Shown: piece after piece, positions 17,759 through 27,895 of the stretch
Layout of the letters: each line of letters starts with the position of its first letter
How positions within the stretch are numbered: the stretch's first letter is position 1
Origin: Coprobacter secundus
GTDB lineage: Bacteria > Bacteroidota > Bacteroidia > Bacteroidales > Coprobacteraceae
Assembly (NCBI GenBank): GCA_000803105.1
Contig: JTDA01000003.1
Location: 1 to 64,000, forward strand
DNA length: 64,000 nt
Reading direction: 5' to 3'
The notes under the pieces: generated by a model
Databases searched by the model: none
The model's input: the letters and a program-made list of their open reading frames with translations, nothing else
What the model was told of the DNA's origin: nothing
Program-made: the position numbers and the translations under genes

Positions 17759-20527
17759 ATGGATTATAATTTTAGGGAAATCGAAAAAAAATGGCAAGAG
17801 TATTGGATACAAAACAATACTTATAAAGTAACAGAAGATAATAATAGACCCAAATATTATGTATTAGATATGTTCCCTTATCCATCAGGTGCAGGACTTC
17901 ACGTAGGGCATCCTCTTGGATATATAGCATCAGATATTTATTCTCGTTTTAAGCGTTTAAAAGGTTTCAACGTATTACATCCAATGGGTTACGATGCATA
18001 CGGACTTCCAGCAGAACAATATGCTATACAGACAGGGCAACATCCTGCTATAACTACTCAAAACAATATAAACCGATATAAAGAACAACTTGATAAAATA
18101 GGCTTTTGTTACGACTGGAGCAGAGAAATACGTACTTGTGATCCTGAATATTACAAATGGACTCAATGGGCCTTTATTCAAATGTTTAATCATTATTACG
18201 ATAACTCTTTACAAAAAGCCCGTCCTATTACAGAATTAATCAAAAAATTCGAACAAAACGGTACATCCAATATACAAGCAGCATGCAGTGAAGAACTAAA
18301 TTTTACAGCTGATGAATGGAAAGTAATGGATGAAAAAGAAAAACAAAAAACATTACTTAATTATAGAATAGCCTACTTAGGAGATACTATGGTCAACTGG
18401 TGTCCCCAATTGGGTACTGTATTGGCAAACGACGAAGTAAGCGAAGGTGTCTCCGTTAGAGGCGGTTATCCTGTCGAACAAAAAGTTATGCGTCAGTGGT
18501 GCTTACGTGTATCAGCTTATGCTCAACGGTTATTAGATGGCCTAAGTACTATAGATTGGACAGATTCATTAAAAGAAACTCAAAAAAATTGGATAGGTCG
18601 TTCCGAAGGTGCAGAAATGAAATTTAAAGTAGTAAATTCTGACATAGAATTCACTATTTTTACCACTCGTGCCGATACGATATTTGGGGTTACTTTTATG
18701 GTATTAGCGCCTGAAAGTGAATATGTAAAACAAGTTACTACACCAGACCAACAAAAAGCTGTTGAAGAATATTTAGAAAGTATCAAACATCGTACAGAAA
18801 GAGAAAGATTAATGGATAAAAGTGTCAGCGGAGTATTTTCGGGAGCTTATGCCATAAATCCTCTCAATAATGAAAAAATTCCTATATGGATAAGTGATTA
18901 TGTACTTGCAGGATATGGAACGGGAGCTATAATGGCAGTTCCTGCACATGATAGCAGAGATTATGCATTTGCTAAACATTTCAACTTGCCCATTATACCA
19001 TTAATAGAAGGTTGTGATGTGTCAAAAGAAAGTTTTGATGCTAAAGAAGGAAAAATGATAAATTCTTGCGGCAATGGTTTGAATTTAAATGGTTTAGAAG
19101 TAAAAGAAGCTATTGCTAAAACAAAACAATTTATCAAAGAAAAAAAAATAGGTAGAGTAAAAGTTAACTATCGTCTACGTGATGCTATTTTCAGCCGTCA
19201 ACGTTATTGGGGAGAACCTTTTCCTGTATATTACAAAGATAATATGCCCTACATGCTTGATGAAAATCAATTGCCTTTACTACTGCCAGAAATTGATAAA
19301 TTTCTTCCAACAGAAAAAGGTGAACCACCATTAGGTCGTGCAAAAAATTGGAAATTCAGAGACCATTTTCCATTGGAATTATGTACCATGCCAGGATTTG
19401 CCGGCTCATCAGCCTACTATATACGGTACATGGACCCTCATAATAATAATGAACTAGTATCGAAAAGTATTAATGAATACTGGAGAAATGTAGATCTTTA
19501 TATAGGCGGAACCGAACATGCTACAGGTCATCTCATCTACAGTCGTTTTTGGAACAAATTTCTATATGATATTGGTATAGTCTGTGAAGAGGAACCTTTT
19601 AAAAAACTGGTTAATCAGGGAATGATACAAGGCCGTTCTAATTTTGTATACAGAATCAAAGATACCAATACATTTGTCTCTCTCAATTTAAAAAATAATT
19701 ACGAAACAACACCTATTCATGTAGACGTTAATATTGTCAACAACGATATACTTGACATTGAAGCCTTTAAAAAATGGCGTCCAGAATTTAATACTGCTCA
19801 ATTTATACTTGAAGACGGTAAGTATATTTGTGGATGGGCGGTAGAAAAAATGTCAAAATCAATGTTCAACGTTGTAAACCCTGATGATATTGTAGAACGC
19901 TACGGAGCTGATACACTAAGATTATACGAAATGTTTCTCGGTCCATTGGAACAAAGTAAGCCTTGGGATACAAACGGAATAGATGGAGTACATCGTTTCC
20001 TTAAAAAATTATGGAACTTATTCTTCGATAACAATAATCTTGCTGTAAAAAATAATGAACCAACTAAAGAGGAGTTGAAATCTTTACATAAACTTATAAA
20101 AAAGGTTAGTTGGGATATTGAAAATTTTTCATTTAATACATCTATTAGTGCTTTTATGATATGTGTCAACGAATTATCTGCTTTAAAAAGCCGTAATAAA
20201 CATGTATTAGAAAATTTATTAATTCTGTTAACTCCTTTTGCACCCCACATATCAGAAGAGCTATGGCACCAAATAGGTAATGTATCTACTATATGTGATG
20301 CACAATGGCCTATTCTTAATGAAGATTATTTAAAAGAAAATTCTGTCAATTATGCTATTTCTTTTAATGGGAAAGCGCGTTTTAATCTCGAATTTTCAAC
20401 ATCGGCCTCAAAAGAAGATATAGAAAAAGAAGTCCTCAACCATCCTTTATCTGCAAAATGGATAGATGGAAAAACTCCTAAAAAAATTATCGTCGTCCCC
20501 AATAAAATAGTCAATATAGTTCTCTAA
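17759..20527 (+). CDS. leuS: Leucyl-tRNA synthetase
   Basis: Class I aminoacyl-tRNA synthetase charging tRNA-Leu, 922 aa. The HIGH signature is H-V-G-H in S-G-A-G-L-H-V-G-H-P-L-G-Y (about residue 45). A CP1 editing domain occupies the region around 240-430 (T-T-R-A-D-T-I-F-G). The KMSKS loop is K-M-S-K-S near residue 698. About 70 residues between the catalytic core and KMSKS (F-V-Y-R-I-K to Y-I-C-G-W) form the insertion seen in Bacteroidota-type LeuS. The C-terminal domain is short. It is followed by a terminator. Confidence 0.97.
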   Translation: MDYNFREIEKKWQEYWIQNNTYKVTEDNNRPKYYVLDMFPYPSGAGLHVGHPLGYIASDIYSRFKRLKGFNVLHPMGYDAYGLPAEQYAIQTGQHPAITTQNNINRYKEQLDKIGFCYDWSREIRTCDPEYYKWTQWAFIQMFNHYYDNSLQKARPITELIKKFEQNGTSNIQAACSEELNFTADEWKVMDEKEKQKTLLNYRIAYLGDTMVNWCPQLGTVLANDEVSEGVSVRGGYPVEQKVMRQWCLRVSAYAQRLLDGLSTIDWTDSLKETQKNWIGRSEGAEMKFKVVNSDIEFTIFTTRADTIFGVTFMVLAPESEYVKQVTTPDQQKAVEEYLESIKHRTERERLMDKSVSGVFSGAYAINPLNNEKIPIWISDYVLAGYGTGAIMAVPAHDSRDYAFAKHFNLPIIPLIEGCDVSKESFDAKEGKMINSCGNGLNLNGLEVKEAIAKTKQFIKEKKIGRVKVNYRLRDAIFSRQRYWGEPFPVYYKDNMPYMLDENQLPLLLPEIDKFLPTEKGEPPLGRAKNWKFRDHFPLELCTMPGFAGSSAYYIRYMDPHNNNELVSKSINEYWRNVDLYIGGTEHATGHLIYSRFWNKFLYDIGIVCEEEPFKKLVNQGMIQGRSNFVYRIKDTNTFVSLNLKNNYETTPIHVDVNIVNNDILDIEAFKKWRPEFNTAQFILEDGKYICGWAVEKMSKSMFNVVNPDDIVERYGADTLRLYEMFLGPLEQSKPWDTNGIDGVHRFLKKLWNLFFDNNNLAVKNNEPTKEELKSLHKLIKKVSWDIENFSFNTSISAFMICVNELSALKSRNKHVLENLLILLTPFAPHISEELWHQIGNVSTICDAQWPILNEDYLKENSVNYAISFNGKARFNLEFSTSASKEDIEKEVLNHPLSAKWIDGKTPKKIIVVPNKIVNIVL

Positions 20528-20541
20528 ACATTTATCTCAAT

Positions 20542-20591
20542 ATAAAAACCGCAGTAAAATTTTCATCATAAATTTTATATGCGGTTTTTAT
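20542..20591. terminator. Terminator after leuS
   Basis: A long hairpin with outer stem AAAAACCGCA/TGCGGTTTTT (20544-20553 and 20580-20589) and an inner A/T-rich stem, ending in a T run. It is placed 15 nt after the leuS stop. Confidence 0.85.
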
Positions 20592-20609
20592 ATTTTATAT
20601 CTAAATCTT

Positions 20610-21479
20610 ATGAATCAACATATAAAAAGTATTCTTGTAGAAATAAAGGATTACGGTTTCATTGTATTTGGCTTAATTCTATATGCTTTCGGATGGACAG
20701 GTTTTCTTTTGCCAGAAGAAATAACAACTGGAGGAGTAACTGGAATAGCAGCTCTTGTATTTTTTGGATTTAAAATACCTGTAGCTTTTACTTATGCGAC
20801 TATCAATATATTATTATTAATAATAGCTATAAAAGTTATCGGTTTTCAATTTTGTATAAGAACTATATTCAGTGTAATTGTAACAACATTTCTACTTTCT
20901 ATATTACAATCTATAATAAAAGAACCTTTAGTAAATGGTGAACCTTTCATGTCTTGCGTTATAGGAGGTATGCTATGTGGTGCAGGGATAGGAATAGTAT
21001 TTACACACAATGGAAGTACCGGTGGAACTGACATTATAGCTGCTATTGTAAATAAATATAAAGAAGTTTCTATTGGAAGAATGATTCTATATTGCGATGT
21101 ACTTATTATATCTTCATCATATTTACTTTTTCACAGTGTTGAAAAAATCGTATTTGGATTAGTTACAATGGTCATTATGACCTATATATGTGACATGGTC
21201 ATCAATGGTGTACGTCGTTCGGTACAAATTCTAATATTTTCTGAAAAATATGAAGAAATTGCTAATAGAATTAATCAAGATATAGATAGAGGTGTAACTA
21301 TATTAGAAGGTATGGGATGGTATTCTAAACAACCCAAAAAAGTTATCTGCGTATTAGCTAAACGAAACGAATCTATCAATATATTTAGAATTGTAAAATC
21401 CATAGACCCTAATGCCTTTATATCACAATCAAATGTAGTAGGTGTTTATGGAGAAGGATTTGATAAAATAAAAGCTTAA
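20610..21479 (+). CDS. YitT family membrane protein
   Basis: Integral membrane protein of 289 aa with about five or six hydrophobic segments in the first 200 residues, including G-W-T-G-F-L-L-P-E-E-I-T-T-G-G-V-T-G and H-N-G-S-T-G-G-T-D-I. These are typical of the YitT (DUF161) family. A soluble C-terminal DUF2179 domain begins around residue 205 (G-V-T-I-L-E-G-M-G-W-Y). The physiological role of the family is unclear. It follows the leuS terminator closely and its start (MNQHIKSI) lies five bases before the next gene family cluster begins to read through (stop 21477-21479, next ATG 21484). Confidence 0.92.
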   Translation: MNQHIKSILVEIKDYGFIVFGLILYAFGWTGFLLPEEITTGGVTGIAALVFFGFKIPVAFTYATINILLLIIAIKVIGFQFCIRTIFSVIVTTFLLSILQSIIKEPLVNGEPFMSCVIGGMLCGAGIGIVFTHNGSTGGTDIIAAIVNKYKEVSIGRMILYCDVLIISSSYLLFHSVEKIVFGLVTMVIMTYICDMVINGVRRSVQILIFSEKYEEIANRINQDIDRGVTILEGMGWYSKQPKKVICVLAKRNESINIFRIVKSIDPNAFISQSNVVGVYGEGFDKIKA

Positions 21480-21483
21480 AATT

Positions 21484-22948
21484 ATGACTTATAAAAAAAG
21501 GATATATATAATATTTGTGGTATTAATCGTTATATGCATTATACCTCTATTATTCTTGTCGCTTTATAATAATCCTACAAATGATGACTATACCTATGCC
21601 ATTAGAAATCAAGATACGAACCTCCTTACTACCATATTAAATACCTACAAACACTGGTCAGGAAGATATTTCGCAACAGCTATATCAGAAATTAATCCTT
21701 TAATATATAATTCTTTAACTGCATATAAAATATATCCTATATTTATTATATTGGCGTTCTCATTTTCTTTTTTCTATCTTATAAATACTTTATACAAAAA
21801 ATATTTTTCTAAAATAGCAATCATCTCTCTTTCATCTTTATTGATTCTTACATATCTCGTAAAATCTCCAAGTATTGTAGAATCTTTTTATTGGTTTTCA
21901 GGTTATATAACTTATACAATTCCTATCATTACGAATTTAATTCTACTAGCATACTTAACAAAAAAAGAAATATATTCAACTTCATTATCAACTCTATATT
22001 AATATTTATTACGGTAGGTTCTAATGAAATATCTGCAATAATAGTATTCACAATTCTACTCTATATAAATATAGAATCATATAAAAATAAAGAAATTAAC
22101 AAATATTATCTATATCTATTAATTATAAGTATTTTATGTATTGCAATAGTTATTTTATCTCCTGGAAATTTTTTAAGAATAAGTGTACAAAACAGCTCTT
22201 ACAATACAAATATTATATGGACATTAATAATCAGTACTTTACAAACTATAATATCTTTTTTCGCATGGGGACCCATACTTTTATTAATTTCAATTATATA
22301 CACATATTTGTGGGGTATAAAAATCAGTCATTACAACATAAATATATTTAATACTAAATTAAAAACATTCTTTATTTTTTTGTATCTACCTTATTTTTAA
22401 CTCATATACCTCCTAGTTTTGGCATAGGGTCTGTTGTAATAGGACGTATAGCTAATGTTGTATTTGTTTTCTTTATTATATCGTGGATATATATGACCCA
22501 ACTATTTATAAATAAGTATAAAAAAAACATCATTAGTATTGAAAATAATTTATATTATAAATATATTATCATATCGGCTATTTTTATATTCGTTTTCAAT
22601 AATATTTTCGATATAAATAATAATATAGCTACATCTTACGTTGATTTAGTAACAGGTAAAGCCAAAAATTATAATGAACAGCTTAAAAAAAGGTATCAAC
22701 TTATTAATAATAATAACAGCAATGAATATTCAATAAAATTACCTTCTTTAAAAAATCCTCCCAAAACAATATATTTCAAAGATATTTCTGAAGATATACA
22801 CTTTTGGGCAAACATTGATTGTAAAAATTATTGGAAATGTAAACCATATATATATTTGGAAAAAGAAGAGGAAAATTTAAATTCCAACTTTGAAACATTA
22901 AAGCAATTCGGTAAAAAAATAAGAAGTAAAAAATTCAATAAAAAATAA
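21484..22948 (+). pseudogene. DUF6056-like polytopic membrane protein, two frameshifts
   Basis: Three successive frames encode one membrane protein of about 488 aa when joined. The first (21484-21966 region) starts M-T-Y-K-K-R-I-Y with an N-N-P-T-N-D-D-Y-T-Y and H-W-S-G-R-Y-F motif typical of DUF6056-like proteins. The frame moves by -1 at an A7 run (21960-21966), continues to a T7 run (22375-22381), and moves by -1 again into the frame ending at 22948. That last frame includes F-L-T-H-I-P-P-S-F-G-I-G and V-I-G-R, which I associate with the family. Many hydrophobic segments suggest a glycosyltransferase-like topology, but function is unknown. Confidence 0.65.
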
Positions 22949-23532
22949 ATGAAAAAAAATTAGTATTTGCTACAAATAATAAGCATAAGATAAAAGAAAT
23001 ATCTTCTATATTAAATGAAGAAATTGATTTATATAGTCTTGAAGATATTAACTGCTCAGATGAAATACCTGAAACAGCAGATACTATAGAAGGCAATGCT
23101 TTATTAAAAGCTCAATTTATTAAAGAAAGATATGGTTATGATTGCTTTGCTGACGATACCGGTCTTGAGATTGAAAGTTTAAATAATGAACCTGGTGTTT
23201 ATTCAGCAAGGTATGCAGGTAATGGCCATAATGCTGAAAACAATATGTTGAAAGTTTTATCCAAACTTTCCAATATAGATAATCGACGTGCTCGTTTCAA
23301 AACATGTATAGCACTAATATGGAACAATAAAACATATATGTTTGAAGGAACAATCTATGGCAATATAACAAAAGAAAAACATGGCAAATCGGGTTTTGGT
23401 TATGACCCTATTTTTAAACCTGAAGGATACGAACAAACTTTTGCAGAAATGGGAGAAGAAATAAAAAACAAAATTAGCCATAGAGCTATAGCCGTTCAAA
23501 AACTAATTACATTTTTACGATCCATAAAGTAG
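22949..23532 (+). pseudogene. rdgB: Non-canonical purine NTP pyrophosphatase (RdgB/HAM1), frameshifted near start
   Basis: House-cleaning enzyme that hydrolyses dITP, dXTP and ITP. The ATG at 22949 is followed by an A8 run (22952-22959), after which the frame hits a TAG. One more A would give M-K-K-K-L-V-F-A-T-N-N-K-H-K, the standard start. The rest is intact in one frame: T-N-N-K substrate loop, D-D-T-G-L metal site, G-V-Y-S-A-R-Y, F-G-Y-D-P-I-F and S-H-R-A. With the repair the protein is about 194 aa, normal for the family. No alternative ATG precedes the conserved start. Confidence 0.85.
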
Positions 23533-23537
23533 ATTTT

Positions 23538-25845
23538 ATGAAAAAAATATTTTATTGTATGACATTCTTTTTTTTCATACTTACCTGTCAAGCACAAATA
23601 GGTATGGGAGAATGGAAAATATTCTCAACATTCTATGAACCTTCTAAAATAATAGAAACACCAGAATTAGTTTATTTTATATCTGATGGTTATCTATATT
23701 CATACGACAAGAATTATGATGAATATAAAGAATACAATACCCAAAATTTACTAAATGACAATAATGTCATCAATATAGAATACGACAAAAAAAATAATAT
23801 ATTGGTGATCATCTACGAAAATAGTAATATTGATCTATTGGTAAATAATAAAATATATAACATACCATATATTAAAAATGCAACATTCAATACTTCTAAA
23901 TCAATAAATGATATAAACTTTTATCAAGATGATATATTACTATCTACAGATTATGGGATTACTATCTTAAATGCAAAAAAAGAAAGAAATCAAAATAACA
24001 TATAATTTAGGAATCAAAATATTATCATCATGTATATTCAATAACACTATTTATGCTGGCAGAGAAGATAATATTTATATTGGAAATTTAAATGATAATC
24101 TTTTAGAATATAAAAATTGGAAATTTTATAAAGATCAAAAATTGAAGAAACTTTTATCTAATGATACTGGTATTTTAATGCATGATATAAATAATAGTCT
24201 TTATAAAATGGATTCTAACGAAAATTATTCATATATAGGAAATTTTTCAAACATAAAAAAGACACTAAATGAAGACTTTATTTTCTTCAATCATGACGCG
24301 TACGCTTATGCAAATAAAGATTTAAATATAACAGAATATTTACGCTATGAAACATACGAATCATTAAAAAATAAAGATATCAAAGACATCACTATATACA
24401 ATAATAACTTATGTTTCCTTTTTTCAGAAGGTATTTGTTTTTTTCAAAAGAAAGGTGATATCCTTACACAAACAAAAGAAATAAATTGTACTGATAATTC
24501 TACTATAAAGATACCTTATAATTTATATTTTCATAACAACAAACTATATGTCAATAATCCAGGTATTAATGAATATAATAGAACTGACCAATTTACAAGC
24601 AGTAATATTTCCATATTAGAAAATAATCATTGGAATCTTATAAAAGCAAACGAGTTTCCTACATTTTATCATCCTGAAATACCTCTTTGTGCTCTATCTA
24701 ATATAGTGGTTGACCCAGATAATGATAATATTCTCTATTTTGGTTCTTGGCTTGAAGGTTTATACAGAGTAAAAGATAATAAATTCGATGCTCATTTTGG
24801 TAACGAAAATGTATCTTTTATAACTAATGCAGATAATTGGGCCTCCAAAATAGCAGCACTTACATTCGATAAAGATAAAAATTTATGGATGACTCATCAT
24901 TCTTTAAATACTGGTTTACTTGTTATGAAAAGAGATGGTAAATGGATTAATTATGACTATCCAGAACTTAAGAATAAACAACATCTTGATAGAATGTTAA
25001 TACCTGAAAAATCCAAAACTAAATGGATTCTTTTTACATACCGATATAATAACATGGTTTTTGCTTTTAATGATAACGAAACAATAGATAATTTATCAGA
25101 CGACATAACTCGTAAATTTACATCATTTATCGACCAAGATGACAAACAAATCAGTGCTTCTCAATTTTTCTGTATAACAGAAGATAAAAAAGGTCAATTA
25201 TGGATTGGAACAGATCAGGGTCCTATCATATTAACAAACCCAGACAATTTCAATAATTCAAATTTTAAATGTACTCGAGTCAAAATTCCTCGTAATGATG
25301 GAACAAACGATGCAGACTTACTACTAAGCGATGAATCAATATTATGTATTACTATTGATGGTGCTAATAGAAAATGGATAGGAACTAAAGAGTCTGGAGT
25401 ATATTTAATAAGTGAAGATGGATTGGAAACTATACATCATTTTACTACACAAAACAGTCCATTGCCCTCTAATATGGTCTTCAATATTGTTATCAATCCA
25501 GAAACAGGAGAAGTATATTTCGGTACAGAAAACGGATTAGCAGCTTTCAGATGGGACTCAGGTGAAGGCAAAAATGATTTTTCTAACGTATATGCATTTC
25601 CTAACCCTGTACGACCTGATTTTGAAGGATGGATTACTATTACCGGATTACAAGAAAACTCCTTAGTCAAAATTACAGATATCTCAGGAAACCAAATTTA
25701 TCAAAATTATTCTCATGGTGGGCAAATATTATGGAACGGCAGAAATAAAAACGGTGACAGAGTAAAAACCGGCATATATTTGGTTTATGCTTCCAATGAA
25801 GAAGGAAAAGAGGGTGTCGTAACTAAAATAATGGTCGTTAACTAA
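23538..25845 (+). pseudogene. PorZ-like beta-propeller protein with T9SS-type C-terminus, one frameshift
   Basis: Exported protein of about 768 aa when joined. A signal peptide (M-K-K-I-F-Y...C-Q-A) is followed by G-M-G-E-W-K and propeller repeats with two-component-regulator style blades (W-I-G-T-D-Q-G, W-I-G-T-K-E-S-G-V-Y). The C-terminal Ig-like sorting domain has F-P-N-P-V-R-P and K-T-G-I-Y-L-V-Y. This is the layout of PorZ, which takes part in A-LPS delivery by the type IX secretion system. The N-terminal frame stops at 24005; the second frame is open from 23971. The shift (+1) lies in the A-rich stretch 23971-24002, probably the A7 run at 23975-23981. Confidence 0.75.
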
Positions 25846-25891
25846 TTAATATAAAATAATTTAACAAGTTATCAATCTATACAAAAATTTT

Positions 25892-25899
25892 TATATTTG
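25892..25899 (+). promoter_or_regulatory. -7 element of the DUF4251 gene
   Basis: TATATTTG, 25 nt before the ATG at 25925, matches TAnnTTTG. Confidence 0.5.
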
Positions 25900-25924
25900 C
25901 ATAAAAACATAAAGTATAGAGGTT

Positions 25925-26428
25925 ATGAAAAAATTTGTCTCCTACATTTTTTTTATTACATGTCTCATTATTTGCTCCATATCACTATCAGTTGCCCAAA
26001 ATAAAGACATAGATAAAGAAAAAGATATAATTACATTAATAAACAATAAAGAATATATAATAAACGTCTCATCTGCATTACCATTAAAAGGACCTTACAT
26101 ACATCTTACATCCAATTATTATATCAAAATGTGTAATGATTCTGTCTCTGTATATCTACCCTATTATGGTAGGGCTTATTCTGCCCCTTATGGTGGAGGT
26201 GAAGGAGGTATAAAGACTAATGGAAAATATACAAATTATAAACAGTCTATTAATAAAAAGAAAAATAAATATACTATATCGTTTTCAGCCAACAGCAAAG
26301 AGGATAAATACGAATTTCTTATAGATATTTTCTCATCGGGGGATGTATATATCCATGTTCAATCACGAAATAAACAATCTATATCTTTCAGTGGAGAGTT
26401 AGATAACTTAGAGAAAGGGACAGATTAA
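25925..26428 (+). CDS. DUF4251 domain protein
   Basis: Small exported protein of 167 aa with a Sec signal peptide (about 25 residues, ending S-V-A-Q). The body has the DUF4251 pattern: Y-I-I-N-V-S-S-A-L-P, then V-S-V-Y-L-P-Y-Y-G-R-A-Y-S-A-P-Y and a G-G-G-E-G-G-I stretch, then a beta-rich C-terminus ending F-S-G-E-L. This family is common in Bacteroidales and has no known function. It is monocistronic, with its own -7 box and a terminator overlapping its stop. Confidence 0.85.
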   Translation: MKKFVSYIFFITCLIICSISLSVAQNKDIDKEKDIITLINNKEYIINVSSALPLKGPYIHLTSNYYIKMCNDSVSVYLPYYGRAYSAPYGGGEGGIKTNGKYTNYKQSINKKKNKYTISFSANSKEDKYEFLIDIFSSGDVYIHVQSRNKQSISFSGELDNLEKGTD

Positions 26429-26446
26429 ACAGTCCCTTTCTTTTTT
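26413..26446. terminator. Terminator between DUF4251 and nadA (convergent)
   Basis: A 9-bp stem GAAAGGGAC/GTCCCTTTC and an 11-nt loop, followed by T6. The DUF4251 stop (26426-26428) lies in the loop and the nadA stop begins at 26447. Confidence 0.85.
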
Positions 26447-27434
26447 ATAAACCTAATTTAGAAGATATATCTAACATTTTCTTAATAGGAAGAACAGCTC
26501 TATCAGCAATATCTTTATCTACTTTTATTTCGGGTAGTTCGTTTTTCAAAGTTAAATATAACTTCTTCATTGTATTCAAACGCATAAAATTACATTCATT
26601 ACAAGCACAAGTACTATCATTAGGTGGTGCTGGAATAAAAGTCTTATCTGGATTACTTTTTTTCATTTCATGAAGTATCCCTGATTCAGTTGCTACAATA
26701 AATTTTTTAGCAGATGATTCAGTAGCATATTTCAATAAAGCAGCAGTGGAACCTATCTTATCAGCTAACATCAATATAACTTTTTTACATTCAGGATGAG
26801 CTAAAATCAAAGCATCAGGATACTGCTTTTTCAAATCTAATATTTTCTCTAAAGAAAACTCTTCATGTACATGACAAGCTCCGTCCCAAAGCTTCATATT
26901 ACGCCCTGTAATACTATTTATATAATTACCTAAGTTACGGTCAGGTCCAAATATAATTTTCTCTTCAGCAGGAAAACTCTCAACAATTTGACGGGCATTA
27001 GTTGATGTCACCACGACATCAGTTACAGCTTTTACAGCCGCAGAAGTATTGACATATGAAATAACCGTATAACCTGGATTATTTTCAACAAATTTCTTAA
27101 AATCCTCAGCAGGACAACTGTCAGCTAAAGAACACCCGGCATTTAAATCGGGAACTAATACTTTTTTATCGGGACACAATATTTTAGCTGTCTCCCCCAT
27201 AAAATGCACACCACATAAAACTATAATTGAAGCGTCTGTCTTCGAAGCCCATTGAGCTAAAGCTAAACTGTCCCCTACAAAATCAGCTATATCTTGTATA
27301 TCTCCACTCTGATAGTAGTGAGCCAATATAATAGCATTTTTTTCTTTTCTTAAGCGATTTATTTCGGATTTTAAATCTATATCCCCACCAACAGGAATAT
27401 CTATATAACCTTTAGAGATATCCACATTATTCAT
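26445..27434 (-). CDS. nadA: Quinolinate synthase
   Basis: [4Fe-4S] enzyme that condenses iminoaspartate with dihydroxyacetone phosphate to quinolinate in NAD biosynthesis, 329 aa. Features include A-H-Y-Y-Q-S near residue 40, D-F-V-G-D-S, and G-V-H-F-M-G-E-T-A-K. Cluster cysteines are likely those in L-A-D-S-C-P, in G-A-C-H-V-H-E, and in C-A-C-N-E-C-N-F-M. The M-x-P-D-K-x-F-I-P-A-P-P-N signature is present in modified form. nadB and nadC are not adjacent. It is the first minus-strand gene left of the proposed origin. Confidence 0.97.
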   Translation of the reverse strand: MNNVDISKGYIDIPVGGDIDLKSEINRLRKEKNAIILAHYYQSGDIQDIADFVGDSLALAQWASKTDASIIVLCGVHFMGETAKILCPDKKVLVPDLNAGCSLADSCPAEDFKKFVENNPGYTVISYVNTSAAVKAVTDVVVTSTNARQIVESFPAEEKIIFGPDRNLGNYINSITGRNMKLWDGACHVHEEFSLEKILDLKKQYPDALILAHPECKKVILMLADKIGSTAALLKYATESSAKKFIVATESGILHEMKKSNPDKTFIPAPPNDSTCACNECNFMRLNTMKKLYLTLKNELPEIKVDKDIADRAVLPIKKMLDISSKLGL

Positions 27435-27895
27435 ATATTATATTCTTTATTTCTTTTAATTTTAAAAATAAAAATGATGATGATAATATACTGTTAATAG
27501 TATTTATATCTATTTCTTAATAACTATTGCATATTAAGTTATTAATATTAGATATTCTGTTATTAATATTATATAAACTATAATTTGACCTAATTATGAA
27601 TAGATTACGTTACTTATTCACATATTGTTTATAATCTGCAAAGTTAAAAACTTTCTTATATAAAGATTATTGATAACTGTTATTTTTGACGTTTATAACT
27701 ATAAAGAAAACTTTTTGTATTTTTCTTTTGATTTTAAATATAGATAGTGATATACTTTTATTTTTGGAATAAGAATTATATATACTCATTTTTTTATTTC
27801 AAGTTTTCTACAAGTTATCAAAAGCTATTAACAGTTTATTAATAGTAATCTATAGAAAGTATTTCTTATTTTTGTATTTTATATTTAAAGAGAAA
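27435..27895. other. AT-rich intergenic region, probable part of the replication origin
   Basis: About 460 nt with no credible gene and very low GC. It contains a DnaA-box-like TTATTCACA at 27614-27622 (fits TTATNCACA), repeated TTATTAATATTA-type segments at 27540-27572, and partial motifs such as CTATTAACA (27826-27834) and its complement TGTTAATAG (27492-27500). Genes on the two sides (nadA minus, trmH-like plus) diverge and are both T/G-rich on their coding strand. The strand-composition switch of the window lies here. Confidence 0.55.
27867..27874 (+). promoter_or_regulatory. -7 element of the TrmH-type methyltransferase gene
   Basis: TATTTTTG lies 22 nt before the preferred ATG at 27896. 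Confidence 0.45.

Noticed and set aside
21960..21966. Programmed -1 ribosomal frameshifting as the sole explanation in the DUF6056-like gene
   Set aside because: The gene needs a second, similar shift 400 nt later and the neighbouring rdgB and PorZ-like genes are also broken at homopolymers. No convincing downstream stimulatory hairpin was seen, so indels are simpler.
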